This document shows, piece by piece, positions 34,428 to 43,615 of a stretch of DNA of 64,000 nt. The stretch's first letter is position 1, and each line of letters begins with the position of its first letter. Source of the stretch: Mucilaginibacter sp. SG564 (GTDB lineage: Bacteria > Bacteroidota > Bacteroidia > Sphingobacteriales > Sphingobacteriaceae); contig NZ_JABGNA010000010.1 of NCBI RefSeq assembly GCF_013149275.1, forward strand, positions 160,838-224,837. The letters are read 5' to 3'. A program made the translations under genes and the position numbers. The notes under the pieces are model-generated. The model saw only the letters and a program-made list of their open reading frames with translations. It had not been told where the DNA came from and searched no databases.

Positions 34428-35909
34428 ATGAACAGCGGTAGGCACATTATTATTATTGGATCAGGTTTTGCGGGCTTATCCGCGGCCTGTGTACTGGCCA
34501 AAGAAGGCTTTAAAGTTACCATACTGGAAAAGAACGGCCAGCCCGGCGGCCGGGCACGGATTTGGGAAAAAGACGGTTTTAAATTTGATATGGGGCCCAG
34601 CTGGTATTGGATGCCCGATGTGTTTGAGAACTTTTTCGCTTTGTTTGGTAAAAAACCGGCCGACTATTATCAATTGGAACGTTTAGATCCAGGATACCGC
34701 ATCTATTACGGCCCCAATGATGTAATGGATGTGCCAGCCGGCATGGCCGAACTGGAAGCTCTTTTTGAGCAAACAGAACAGGGCAGTACCACAGGCCTGC
34801 GGGAGTTTTTAAAACAGGCCGCCTACAAATACAAAGTTGGTATGGGCGAGTATGTATTTCGCCCTTCCCATTCCATTACCGAGTTTATTGACTTTAATCT
34901 CATCAAAAAAAGCATGAGCATGCAATTGTTAAGCAGCATGAGCAAGCATGTGCGCCAATATTTTAAAAACCCCAAGCTGATAAAGCTCCTGGAGTTCCCC
35001 GTTTTGTTTTTAGGTGCCACCCCACAAAACACCCCTGCCATGTACAGCATGATGAACTATGCCGATCTGGCCCTGGGCACCTGGTACCCGCAGGGCGGCA
35101 TGAACCAGATTGTGAAAGCTATGGTTTGCCTGGCCGAAGAATTAGGTGTTGACATAAAATTGAATACCGAAGTCACCAACATCGAAATAAAAGACAACAG
35201 GGTCAATAACATCAAGACCAATCAGGGCACGTTTCAGGCCGATTTTGTGATAGCCGGGGCTGATTATGAACATGTTGATCAGCACCTGTTACCCAAATCG
35301 CATCATAACTATACCGAAAAATATTGGAACAGCCGAACCATGTCTCCCTCGAGTTTATTGTTTTACATCGGTACCAACAAAAAAGTAGCAGGTATACAGC
35401 ACCACAATCTATTTTTTGACGAGGATTTTGAGCTGCATGCCAAAGAAATATACACTTCGCCGCAATGGCCTACCAGCCCGCTGTTTTATGTTTCCTGCAC
35501 CTCCAAAACCGACCCTGGCGTAGCCCCCGAAAGTGGCGAAAACCTATTTTTTCTGATGCCCATTGCACCGGGTTTACATGATGACGAAAGTATCCGGGAA
35601 AAATATTTCAACCTGATGCTCAACCGCTTCAAACATATTACCGGGCAGGATATCCGTGATGCTATCGTAGTAAAACGCAGTTACGCGTTAAATGATTTTA
35701 AAGCCGACTACCATTCTTTTAAAGGCAATGCCTACGGCCTGGCCAATACACTAGCGCAAACCGCTTTTTTTAAGCCAGCCATGCGGGCCAAACACATTAA
35801 AAATATGTTGTATACAGGGCAGTTAACGGTGCCGGGGCCCGGTGTTCCGCCAGCTATTATTTCCGGACAAATGGCGGCTCAGGAAGCTGTGAAGAGAATC
35901 AAGAAATAA
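34428..35909 (+). CDS. crtI: Phytoene desaturase
   Basis: FAD-dependent enzyme of 493 residues that converts phytoene to lycopene. Dinucleotide-binding motif IIIIGSGFAGLSAACVLAKE at the N-terminus, then GGRARIWEKDGFKFDMGPSW, and the C-terminal motif GLANTLAQTAFFKPAMR followed by NMLYTGQLTVPGPGVPPAI of CrtI-type desaturases. The ATG at 34428 is chosen over a TTG nine codons upstream. Alone on the plus strand, facing away from crtB and sharing its promoter region. Confidence 0.95.
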   Translation: MNSGRHIIIIGSGFAGLSAACVLAKEGFKVTILEKNGQPGGRARIWEKDGFKFDMGPSWYWMPDVFENFFALFGKKPADYYQLERLDPGYRIYYGPNDVMDVPAGMAELEALFEQTEQGSTTGLREFLKQAAYKYKVGMGEYVFRPSHSITEFIDFNLIKKSMSMQLLSSMSKHVRQYFKNPKLIKLLEFPVLFLGATPQNTPAMYSMMNYADLALGTWYPQGGMNQIVKAMVCLAEELGVDIKLNTEVTNIEIKDNRVNNIKTNQGTFQADFVIAGADYEHVDQHLLPKSHHNYTEKYWNSRTMSPSSLLFYIGTNKKVAGIQHHNLFFDEDFELHAKEIYTSPQWPTSPLFYVSCTSKTDPGVAPESGENLFFLMPIAPGLHDDESIREKYFNLMLNRFKHITGQDIRDAIVVKRSYALNDFKADYHSFKGNAYGLANTLAQTAFFKPAMRAKHIKNMLYTGQLTVPGPGVPPAIISGQMAAQEAVKRIKK

Positions 35910-36028
35910 GAATCAGGAATCAAGACAATTTCAAAAATGCCAAACAGTATATAATAATTGCCATGTCATCCAACACTATTACAACTTTCCTGAATCTTAA
36001 TTCTTGGCTCTTATCTCTTGACTCTTAA

Positions 36029-36352
36029 TCAATTATCATACATCAACGAATAGATCTCCTGCATATAAATTGCTTCGGCCATGGCAGCGTGGAAATCTTC
36101 CCACTCATCGGTAGTAAAAGTTAATTGTACATCGTTAACAGGAGTACGCATCACCAGCCTTTCCTGCCCATCGGGAAAGGAGTGGCTGTGTTCGGCAAAA
36201 TCAAGATCAACCGTAAAATCCCTGAATTGTATAAACTGCTCCGGCGAAAAGCTCAGGATCAGGTTGTTATTCCATATAAATACGCAACGGCACTCCGAGC
36301 ATCGGCTCACTATTGTTGCCCCAACCTGGCTTATGATCTTTGAATCGCACAT
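36029..36352 (-). CDS. Small conserved-looking hypothetical protein
   Basis: A protein of 107 residues, soluble, with a CxxC pair near the N-terminus (RCSECRCVF) and alternating beta-like stretches (LILSFSPEQFIQFRDFTVDL, ERLVMRTPVNDVQLTFTTDE). The layout resembles small Bacteroidetes proteins that start MCD-K and carry a short cysteine motif. Function unknown. No operon partner; 181 bp upstream of it are AT-rich. Confidence 0.65.
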   Translation of the reverse strand: MCDSKIISQVGATIVSRCSECRCVFIWNNNLILSFSPEQFIQFRDFTVDLDFAEHSHSFPDGQERLVMRTPVNDVQLTFTTDEWEDFHAAMAEAIYMQEIYSLMYDN

Positions 36353-36533
36353 ATGATATTAATTAAGTTGTGCCTGCCCGGCCCGCAAAGCTATCGCACC
36401 GCAGCATTTGCTCAAGAGCAGGACTTTATATTTTAAACTGTTTTTACAGGCATGTCCTTAGTCAATAGGAACAAAGTAATGCCTTATTTAGAATAAATCC
36501 AAATAAAAATAAAAAAAGCTTATTTACAGCAAC

Positions 36534-37082
36534 TTAAAACTGATGGTATTTTATGGCGACAATTTTAGTTTTGGTTACGATCTCTTCTTTTTCAAATGCA
36601 CTGTACCTGATCACAACGTAACCCTTCTTTTCCGGCACTTTTTCAATGGGTTTAACATCGGCTTCCCACTGGTTGCAGTGTGTAGAGAAAGAAGGCACAA
36701 CTGCCTGCCAATGTTTGTTGGCGAGTGTGTACACATAATAAGGGCTCCAGCAACTGGTGAACCACTCGGGCAGGATGCCTATTTCATCAGTACCATTATC
36801 GTTCAGATCACCCAGGTTGGTGATGGTTCCGCCAATGGCATTGGGTATTACTAAAGGGGTTATTTGGGGATTGGATGACACTATCTTAATAGTGCATTTA
36901 CCAACACAATCCTCCCCGCTATCGGCTATTTTGGGCCTCACCACCCAAACGTATTCAGGTTTGCCATCGCCGTTAAAGTCGCCTTTTAGGGCATCCTTGG
37001 GTATATTATTTGTTTTTTGCTGTGCAAATACGGGGGTTACAAAAACTAAACTTAGTAAGAGCAATGTTTTAAGCGGTAGCAT
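36534..37082 (-). CDS. Exported protein with calcium-loop-like DxNxDG repeats
   Basis: A protein of 182 residues with a signal peptide (LKTLLLLSLVFVTPVFAQ), then two Dx[DN]xDG-type loops, DFNGDGKPEY and DLNDNGTDEIG, like the EF-hand or FG-GAP/VCBS loops that bind calcium. Two cysteine pairs (EDCVGKC) may form a disulfide in the periplasm. The remainder is unrecognised. It is 25 bp upstream of no other gene on this strand except the hypothetical at 37108, which may be co-transcribed. Confidence 0.7.
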   Translation of the reverse strand: MLPLKTLLLLSLVFVTPVFAQQKTNNIPKDALKGDFNGDGKPEYVWVVRPKIADSGEDCVGKCTIKIVSSNPQITPLVIPNAIGGTITNLGDLNDNGTDEIGILPEWFTSCWSPYYVYTLANKHWQAVVPSFSTHCNQWEADVKPIEKVPEKKGYVVIRYSAFEKEEIVTKTKIVAIKYHQF

Positions 37083-37107
37083 AGCAGAATAAAATGTGGT
37101 GAATAAT

Positions 37108-37515
37108 TTATTGCAATATTGTTGTTAAGGTATTAAACCATTCTTTATCATGGGTGTATATACCGTTGAAATTGATAATAACATAGATATACTGTGTTTC
37201 AAACGACGATACGCTGTAACCAATTCTTAAGGGTTGCCAAAACAAACCGGCTCCCCTGACTGATACCATGGGGAACAGATCATCAAAGCCCAGGTAAACC
37301 TGGCTGATGGCACCCAGCGGAATGGTCAGGTCTTCATCCGTATCGCTCTCAATAATAATTTCGGTATCGCTTAGGGCGATGTAACCCTCATGGTGGTGCA
37401 GCGGCGGTGTAAATGAGGCCATTCCCGTCATAATTTTCCTGGTTTGGGATACCTCGGCCAGTTCATGATCATAGCTCCACTTAACGGTGCCCTGCAATAA
37501 GAATTTCTCGGCCAT
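37108..37515 (-). CDS. Hypothetical protein, possible PH-like beta domain
   Basis: A soluble protein of 135 residues, mostly beta by pattern: FLLQGTVKWSYDHELAEVS, GYIALSDTEIIIESDTDEDL, TIPLGAISQVYLGFDDLFPM, ending in a helix (DKEWFNTLTTIL). This order of strands and a final helix is like PH-type folds; that is inference. No catalytic motif. It ends 25 bp before the exported protein gene and may be co-transcribed with it. Confidence 0.65.
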   Translation of the reverse strand: MAEKFLLQGTVKWSYDHELAEVSQTRKIMTGMASFTPPLHHHEGYIALSDTEIIIESDTDEDLTIPLGAISQVYLGFDDLFPMVSVRGAGLFWQPLRIGYSVSSFETQYIYVIINFNGIYTHDKEWFNTLTTILQ

Positions 37516-37797
37516 AACGATTTTACTTTTTGAATTTTGACTATTTAGCGTAGACTGATATGGTAAAATTTTTCTGTCAGTCCCTCTCTAAAAACTTTTT
37601 AAACCTTTTATTTTAACATTTTTTTATTCAAAAACGGGCCATTTCTTGCCAAAAACCACTCAAAAAAATTGATTTTAACACTTTTTAACAAATTTCAATG
37701 CGGTTTTGATGCGGTTTTAAAACTTTAAAAAGTAGTAAATAATTGGCTTTCAAATAACTACGAATAAAACAGTCAATTTTTGACCTGTTTTCCTTTA

Positions 37798-37840
37798 CCC
37801 AAACGGCCCGACTATCTGTATGAAAGCCGGGCCGTTTGGG
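37798..37840. terminator. GC-rich hairpin in a gene-free stretch
   Basis: CCCAAACGGCCCG (37798-37810) and CGGGCCGTTTGGG (37828-37840) are perfect 13-bp inverted arms with a 17-nt loop. No long T run follows, so terminator function is unsure. The gap 37516-38195 (680 bp) holds this hairpin, AT-rich sequence and repeats, and no gene. Confidence 0.45.
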
Positions 37841-37939
37841 TATTATAAATATACGATTTTTTGGAGTAAAGAGCAAGGGGTTTTAGACTATGGGATTTTT
37901 GCACTTTTGAGCAAAGACTCACCTATTCACAGGACATTT

Positions 37940-38099
37940 CCCCTGCGCGTCATTGCGAGGCACGAAGCAATCTCTACACTATACAGGGCGACTCTGTAAG
38001 TAGGGGATTATTAATTTTTTGATTGTTTTTTTATCGGTATTAATGAGCTCCCTCTGGTCGGTTGTCCACGTCGTTCCTCCTCGCAATGACGCGTTTTTT
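37940..38099. repeat. Dispersed repeat, TCATTGCGAGG family (inverted pair)
   Basis: GCGCGTCATTGCGAGGCACG at the left and CCTCCTCGCAATGACGCG at the right are inverted copies of one module, with a GGGGATTAT core between. The same module recurs at 57352-57404 and 63832-63912. A further AAGGCTTTTTATC stretch follows with an inverted partner (AAAAGCCTTTCAAGC at 38124), giving a small hairpin before carA. Confidence 0.75.
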
Positions 38100-38195
38100 T
38101 TTATGTGTACGCTCCCCATACAAAAAAGCCTTTCAAGCTAAACTTGAAAGGCTTTTTATCATCTGCACATCTGAAATATGCACATCCGCATATCT

Positions 38196-39296
38196 TTAAG
38201 ACATCAATTTGATAAAATCATCAAAAAGGTATCTTGAATCGTGCGGACCAGGTGATGATTCCGGGTGATATTGTACCGAGAATGCTTTTTTATCTTTTAC
38301 ACGGATACCTTCTATCGATTGGTCGTTCAGGTTCACGTGGGTGATCTCAACCTTGTCAGAGGCGCGTACAGCCTCAGGCACTACGCCAAAACCATGGTTT
38401 TGTGAGGTTACCTCGCAATGGTTGATAATAATATTTTTTACAGGGTGGTTTAAACCGCGGTGACCGTTAAACATTTTTTTGGTTGGGATATCATTAGCCA
38501 AAGCCAGTAGCTGGTGACCAAGACAAATGCCAAACATCGGTTTTTCAGAGGCCAAAACTTTTTTTACCGTTTCAATAGCGTAAGGCATAGCAGCCGGGTC
38601 GCCAGGGCCATTGGAGATGAAATAACCTGTTGGGGCAAAATCCTTTTCCATTTCTTCAAAGGTGGTTTTTGCCGGGAAAACCTTGGCGTAAACATCACGA
38701 TCGTCAAAATTGCGCAGGATGTTTTTCTTCACACCCAGGTCGAGCACGGCAACACGGTATCTTCCTTCTTCATCGCCAAAAGTATAGGCTTCTGTGGTTG
38801 ATACTTTTGATGAAAGTTCCAGTCCATCCATTGATGGTACTTCGGCCAGTTTTGCCTTCAACTCATCAATATCCAGGATCTCCGAAGAGATAATGGCATT
38901 CATGGCGCCTTTATCGCGGATATGGCGTACCAGTTGGCGGGTATCCACATCAGATATACCTACCAGGTTTTGCGACTGGAAGTAATCCTGTATCGATTCA
39001 TCGGCCTGTTTACGGCTGTAAGCGATGTTATAGTTTTTACAAACCAAACCCGCTATCTGGATATTTCCGGATTCTACCTCTTCATCTCTGATACCATAGT
39101 TACCAATATGCGCATTGGTAGCCACCATGATCTGGCCAAAGTAGGATGGATCTGTAAAAACTTCCTGGTAACCGGTCATCCCGGTATTAAAGCATATTTC
39201 GCCGGTAGTAGTACCTATCTTCCCTGCGGCTTTACCGTAAAAAACGGTTCCATCATCCAATAATAGTACAGCCGGTAATTTGGTGAAGTATGTCAT
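38196..39296 (-). CDS. carA: Carbamoyl-phosphate synthase small subunit
   Basis: Glutaminase subunit, 366 residues, that supplies ammonia to CarB for arginine and pyrimidine synthesis. N-terminal ALLLLDDGTVFYGKA-like opening (here AVLLLDDGTVFYGKAAGKIG) and GMTGYQEVFTDPSYFGQI. Class I amidotransferase triad: the cysteine in MFGICLGHQLLAL, the histidine and glutamate in SVQYHPESSPGPHDS. Length and motifs are standard. carB is not adjacent in this window. Confidence 0.97.
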   Translation of the reverse strand: MTYFTKLPAVLLLDDGTVFYGKAAGKIGTTTGEICFNTGMTGYQEVFTDPSYFGQIMVATNAHIGNYGIRDEEVESGNIQIAGLVCKNYNIAYSRKQADESIQDYFQSQNLVGISDVDTRQLVRHIRDKGAMNAIISSEILDIDELKAKLAEVPSMDGLELSSKVSTTEAYTFGDEEGRYRVAVLDLGVKKNILRNFDDRDVYAKVFPAKTTFEEMEKDFAPTGYFISNGPGDPAAMPYAIETVKKVLASEKPMFGICLGHQLLALANDIPTKKMFNGHRGLNHPVKNIIINHCEVTSQNHGFGVVPEAVRASDKVEITHVNLNDQSIEGIRVKDKKAFSVQYHPESSPGPHDSRYLFDDFIKLMS

Positions 39297-39413
39297 TTAT
39301 CAAAAAAATTGAAAGGATTAATAAATCGGATCGCCTGGTTCAAAGCCCCGTGAAAACTGATAGAAATATTGAAGTAAGGAACTTCTTGATTCACGGCGCA
39401 AAAATACAGTTTT

Positions 39414-39486
39414 ATTTCGGATTTCGAATGTGGGATTTTGGATTTTTTTTTGATTTCGGATTTCGGAGGTGGGATTTTGGATTTTT
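39414..39486. repeat. Tandem 34-bp repeats rich in GGATTTCGG
   Basis: Two copies (39414-39447 and 39453-39486) of a unit starting ATTTCGGATTTCG and ending GGGATTTTGGATTTTT. Inverted relatives (TCCGAAATCCGAAAT and similar) occur at 39650-39738 directly before panB. They fill most of 39297-39744, which has no gene. Confidence 0.75.
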
Positions 39487-39744
39487 CTAAGTCCTAATCC
39501 CGGATTTGAGATTTCATACCTCAATATTTATTCAAAACTTAAATCCGAAATGCGAATTTAAGTCCCCTCAGGATTCTCTGCGAGAGACCCTGAAGGGACG
39601 AAAAACCATATTAATCCTTTAATCTGTTTAGATCAAGGCTCAGACAAAATCCGAAATCGAAATTCCGAATTCCGAAATTAATAGTAACCTTTGCATACCG
39701 GAAACATAAATCCGATATCGAACATCCGAAATCCGAAATAAAAC

Positions 39745-40560
39745 ATGTCAATACATAAAGAAGTTAAAAGGATCACTACACATACTGTGCAGGAAATGAA
39801 GACCCGTGGCGAAAAAATAGCCATGCTTACTGCTTATGATTACTCCATGGCAACCATTGTTGATGATGCCGGTATGGACATCATCCTGGTAGGCGATTCG
39901 GCCTCGAACGTTATGGCTGGTCATGAAACTACACTACCTATAACGCTCGATCAGATGATCTATCATGCATCATCGGTGGTACGCGCGGCCAAACGCGCGC
40001 TGGTGATAGTCGATCTGCCATTTGGTTCGTACCAGGGTAACTCTAAAGAAGCTCTCAACTCGGCCATCCGGATCATGAAAGAATCGGGCGCACACGGCGT
40101 AAAAATGGAAGGTGGTATTGAAATAGCCGAATCGGTAACCCGTATATTGACCGCCGGTATACCGGTTATGGGGCACTTAGGGTTAACGCCACAATCTATT
40201 TATAAATTTGGCACCTACACCGTACGTGCCAAACAAGAGGCCGAAGCGCAGAAGCTGAGAGAAGATGCTCTGGTATTACAGGAACTGGGTTGCTTTGCCA
40301 TCGTAGTTGAAAAAATACCGGCACAACTGGCTAAAGAAGTTACCGAGAGCGTTCAGATACCTATCATTGGCATAGGTGCCGGGCAGCATTGCGACGGACA
40401 AGTACTGGTGATACATGATATGCTGGGTATTAACAAAGGTTTTAAACCCCGTTTTTTACGCCAGTACGCCAATTTATACGAGCAGATGAACGGCGCCATC
40501 AAAAACTATGTTGGCGACATTAAATCAAAAAGTTTCCCGAACGAACAGGAACAATATTAA
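39745..40560 (+). CDS. panB: 3-methyl-2-oxobutanoate hydroxymethyltransferase
   Basis: First committed enzyme of pantothenate synthesis: ketopantoate from alpha-ketoisovalerate and methylene-tetrahydrofolate. 271 residues, with KIAMLTAYDYSMATIVDDAG, ILVGDSASNVMAGHETTLPI (metal-binding aspartate in GDS), VKMEGG, GIPVMGHLGLTPQSI and the catalytic glutamate in VVEKIPAQLA. Length and motifs are those of bacterial PanB. The ATG at 39745 follows a repeat-rich leader. Confidence 0.97.
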   Translation: MSIHKEVKRITTHTVQEMKTRGEKIAMLTAYDYSMATIVDDAGMDIILVGDSASNVMAGHETTLPITLDQMIYHASSVVRAAKRALVIVDLPFGSYQGNSKEALNSAIRIMKESGAHGVKMEGGIEIAESVTRILTAGIPVMGHLGLTPQSIYKFGTYTVRAKQEAEAQKLREDALVLQELGCFAIVVEKIPAQLAKEVTESVQIPIIGIGAGQHCDGQVLVIHDMLGINKGFKPRFLRQYANLYEQMNGAIKNYVGDIKSKSFPNEQEQY

Positions 40561-40639
40561 TTAGTTCATAGTTGATGGTTCATTGTTCATAGCCAATTTT
40601 GAAGCTCCCATGAACCATCAACTATGAACCATGAACTAA
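40561..40639. repeat. Inverted repeat of GTTCATAGTTGATGG modules
   Basis: TAGTTGATGGTTCA (40569-40582) pairs exactly with TGAACCATCAACTA (40611-40624), and both arms continue with more GTTCAT/ATGAAC units. The whole 80-bp gap between panB and the pseudouridine synthase gene is this hairpin. Confidence 0.8.
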
Positions 40640-40646
40640 ACACAAC

Positions 40647-41372
40647 ATGCGTCCCGAATTTAATTATACCAGTTATGATATTACCGATAAGGATATCCTT
40701 TATGAGGACAATCACCTTATTGCCGTAAACAAACGCGCCGGTGATATTGTACAGGTTGATGAAACCGGTGATGAACCGCTGGATGAAAAGGTTAAAAAAT
40801 ATATCGCCAAAAAATACAACAAACCCAACGGCGCGTTTTTAGGCGTGGTGCACCGGCTGGATCGCCCTGTAAGCGGCGTTATCCTGTTTGCCAAAACCAG
40901 CAAGGCATTGGACCGCATTAACAAAATGTTCAAAGCCCGCGATATGCACAAAACCTACTACGCTGTGGTGCGTAAGCGCCCCCAACCCGAGGCGGGCACC
41001 CTGGTACACTGGCTGGTAAAAAACTCGCAAAAAAACGTAACCAAAGCGCATGACAAAGAAGTTCAGGGCAGTTTACGCTCCGAATTACACTACAAACTGG
41101 TTGGTGAACTTAATGGCTACTACCTTATTGAGGTTGATCCGATAACCGGTAGACCGCACCAGATCAGGGTACAGCTATCAACCCTGGGCACTCCCATTGT
41201 TGGCGATAATAAATATGGCTACCCACGCGGCAGTCTGCGCAAAAGCATTTGCCTGCATGCCCGCAAGCTCACCTTCGTTCATCCAGTTAAAAACGAACCG
41301 GTAACCATCATAGCTCCCGTTCCGCACGATGGTTTCTGGGAAAAGTTTGAGGGGATGATGATTGGGGAGTAA
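40647..41372 (+). CDS. RluA-family pseudouridine synthase
   Basis: Converts uridine to pseudouridine in rRNA or tRNA. 241 residues, with the catalytic motif GVVHRLDRPVSGVILFAKTS (Asp in HRLD), YYAVVRKRPQPEAGTLVHW, and the C-terminal GRPHQIRVQLSTLGTPIVGD. There is no S4 RNA-binding domain, so it resembles the short RluA/TruC-like or RluC catalytic-only forms. The precise target base is not predictable. Possibly read through from panB across the hairpin. Confidence 0.93.
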   Translation: MRPEFNYTSYDITDKDILYEDNHLIAVNKRAGDIVQVDETGDEPLDEKVKKYIAKKYNKPNGAFLGVVHRLDRPVSGVILFAKTSKALDRINKMFKARDMHKTYYAVVRKRPQPEAGTLVHWLVKNSQKNVTKAHDKEVQGSLRSELHYKLVGELNGYYLIEVDPITGRPHQIRVQLSTLGTPIVGDNKYGYPRGSLRKSICLHARKLTFVHPVKNEPVTIIAPVPHDGFWEKFEGMMIGE

Positions 41373-41749
41373 GAGACAAGCAAGAGATTAGAGTCAGGAA
41401 TCAATATAAAAATGGTGTTGTGATAACACCGACCAAGGGCTGAACAAAATACAGGTCATGCTGAACTTGTTTCAGCACCCCATCAGCAGGTTTAAAACCA
41501 TCCCTGTCTGCAACTTTGCAGGTGAGATGCCGAAATAAATTCGGCGTGACCTATTAAGAACAGGTTGCATACCTACGGCATGCTAAATACTTATGCCTTT
41601 GTTTCCTACAAAGTTCTTACTCCTACAGAGTACCATAAATCAATGATATTCTCTCTTCCCAAAAAAGAATGGAACACTCTCCAAACTTTTGACTTTTAAT
41701 CGGCTACCTTCTGTCTCTTGATTCCTGACTCTTATCTCTTGGCTCTCTC
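41373..41749. repeat. Repeat-filled intergenic stretch without genes
   Basis: The left edge (AAGAGACAAGCAAGAGATTA) and the right edge (TGTCTCTTGATTCCTGACTC) are inverted members of the TCTTGATTCCTGACTCT family. Between them is a copy of the GTCATGCTGAACTTGTTTCA module with an inverted end (AATTCGGCGTGACC). No coding frame is supported. Confidence 0.7.
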
Positions 41750-42739
41750 CTAAAGGCCCAGCACGGTGTTCCATATTTTTTCGTCAACCAAAACACCTTC
41801 GCTCAGATTTTTGGCGCGGGTTTTCAGTGTGTTTTCGCCGGGATAAGAGATGGTTGTTCCGGCATGTTCGGGCCGGCTGGTTTTGGTATAACTGATAATC
41901 TCCTCAATAAGGGTATCGGTTTGCGCATCATCTTTGGGTTTTATGCAGATAAAAACCTGCGAAATACCAGCCTCTGTTTTCTCTTTGCTGATCCTGGCGG
42001 TGGAGTTACCGCCACTTAAAACTGTAGCCAGCAGATCGAGCACCAGTGAAAGTCCGGAACCTTTCCAAAAGCCCATGGGCAGCACCCGCTCCGATTGCAG
42101 GATAGCCGCGGCATCGGTACTTAAGTGTCCTTCACTATCATAGCCACCGGGCAGCGGCAGTTCCTCACCGCTTGCTTCGTACTGTTTTAATTTACCCACT
42201 GCATATTGCGAGATGGCCATATCCAGCACCACATGCCCGTTTTTGCGGGGTACAGCTATCACCAGGGGATTGTTACCCAAACGCGGATCGAGACCACCCC
42301 AGGGCGGTAAGTTGGCAATGGTATTGGTAAAGCAAATGCCGATATAGCCGGCTTCGGCAGCTTGCCAGCCATAGGTACCACCACGCATCCAATGGTTGGT
42401 ATTTTTGATGGCCACACAGCCAATGCCATTTTCGTTAGCCAGTTGCATGGCACGGTTCATACATATACCGGCACTCAACATTCCCGGACCATAATTACCG
42501 CTCCATTGTTCAATAGCACCCAAGCTGGCTTCTTTTACAGGTTCGGCATCGGGCTTAACCCAGCCCCCTTTTACAAATTGCACAAAAACCGGAAAACGGT
42601 TAAGTCCGTGTGTATACACCCCATCCCTGCTGTTTTCGGCAAAAATGGTAGCGCATTTTTCGGCTTTATCTTCTTTAAAATCAAGATTGAGCAATATTCG
42701 TTTAAATTCGGCTTTCAGTTTTTCAAAGGGTATACGCAT
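41750..42739 (-). CDS. Ldh/YiaK family 3-dehydro-L-gulonate-type dehydrogenase
   Basis: NAD(P)H-dependent reductase of the malate/L-lactate dehydrogenase family, 329 residues from the ATG at 42739. Visible: SRDGVYTHGLNRFPVFVQFV (catalytic His in THG), NTNHWMRGGTYGWQAAEAGY, PWGGLDPRLGNNPLVIAVPR and DMAISQYAVGK, followed by PMGFWKGSGLSLVLDLLATV. The HWMRGG pattern matches 2,3-diketo-L-gulonate reductase (YiaK) better than malate dehydrogenase. The role in sugar-acid use is inferred. Isolated from other catabolic genes. Confidence 0.9.
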   Translation of the reverse strand: MRIPFEKLKAEFKRILLNLDFKEDKAEKCATIFAENSRDGVYTHGLNRFPVFVQFVKGGWVKPDAEPVKEASLGAIEQWSGNYGPGMLSAGICMNRAMQLANENGIGCVAIKNTNHWMRGGTYGWQAAEAGYIGICFTNTIANLPPWGGLDPRLGNNPLVIAVPRKNGHVVLDMAISQYAVGKLKQYEASGEELPLPGGYDSEGHLSTDAAAILQSERVLPMGFWKGSGLSLVLDLLATVLSGGNSTARISKEKTEAGISQVFICIKPKDDAQTDTLIEEIISYTKTSRPEHAGTTISYPGENTLKTRAKNLSEGVLVDEKIWNTVLGL

Positions 42740-42965
42740 GGTGGATAAGTAAAAAGTCAAAACGGCGAAGCATTCTTGAACTCCTTAATCTAAAAATACT
42801 TCGTGAAAAACTCAAAAGTAAAAATAAAATATCCGGCTCCTATTTTATTTAAGGGGCAAATGGCTAAACCATCTTATTAAAATAATTTTGGTTTAAAAGA
42901 GTTATTATTACATACTGGTTGCCAACTAATAACCGGGAATATTTATTTTTGCCTGTGTATTTTCT

Positions 42966-43487
42966 ATGAGAAATAAAATCCCTTTAGTTTTTGTTTTAGG
43001 TTTAGTTATCATTAACCTGCTCTGTAACTCCTGTAAAAAGGATTCAGACAGTAACATACCGCACCTGCTTACAACCGGCACCTGGCTGCTGGCTACCATA
43101 CAGGTTAGCAACTATGTGGGCGATACGCAAATAGGTTCTGCAATCAATCTGAATGTTGGTTGCGACTCGACCCAGACATTCACTTTCAATACCAACAATA
43201 CCTGTACCTTTGTGAATTTTTCATGCCTGGCGCAAAAAACAACCGGCAACTGGTCGCTTACTGCAAACCGGCTTTTCATCAATTCAGATATGACTTGTAA
43301 GGATACCACAGGCAATGTTAACAAGGAAGTAAAATCAAGACAGCCTTTTACCAATGCGCAGATAGCAACGCTTGGGGTTTATTCGCTGGTACTACAAACC
43401 GGCGATGTACAGCCAAATTATTCACCAACCTCAAAACGGAGAATTATGCGGTACGGATTTATCAAGCAAAAAAGAGTATCACAATAA
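42966..43487 (+). CDS. Lipocalin-like lipoprotein
   Basis: A protein of 173 residues with a lipoprotein signal (LVFVLGLVIINLLCNSC, lipid-bearing cysteine in LCNSC) and a beta-rich body: LLTTGTWLLATIQVSNYVGD, TFTFNTNNTCTFVNFSC, GNWSLTANRLFINSD. This strand pattern is usual for lipocalin-like Bacteroidetes lipoproteins. The last 20 residues (SKRRIMRYGFIKQKRVSQ) look unlike the rest and may reflect a small frame change near the 3' end. Ligand unknown. Confidence 0.7.
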   Translation: MRNKIPLVFVLGLVIINLLCNSCKKDSDSNIPHLLTTGTWLLATIQVSNYVGDTQIGSAINLNVGCDSTQTFTFNTNNTCTFVNFSCLAQKTTGNWSLTANRLFINSDMTCKDTTGNVNKEVKSRQPFTNAQIATLGVYSLVLQTGDVQPNYSPTSKRRIMRYGFIKQKRVSQ

Positions 43488-43615
43488 GTAAACTTTTATA
43501 TTTGGATTATGATACATGTAATTTGTTATAATAAAATTACCAGCAACATAAAACAAATCCCTATAAATAAACATTTACAGGTAACATCATCACCTTTGAA
43601 AAGCCCCAAATTTTA

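Noticed and set aside
37685..37876. Short minus-strand open frame in the gap before carA
   Set aside because: It covers the GC hairpin and low-complexity AT sequence, so it is unlikely to be a gene.
39414..39486. A CRISPR-like array from the GGATTTCGG repeats
   Set aside because: Only two units, 5-bp spacing, low complexity and no cas genes in the window.
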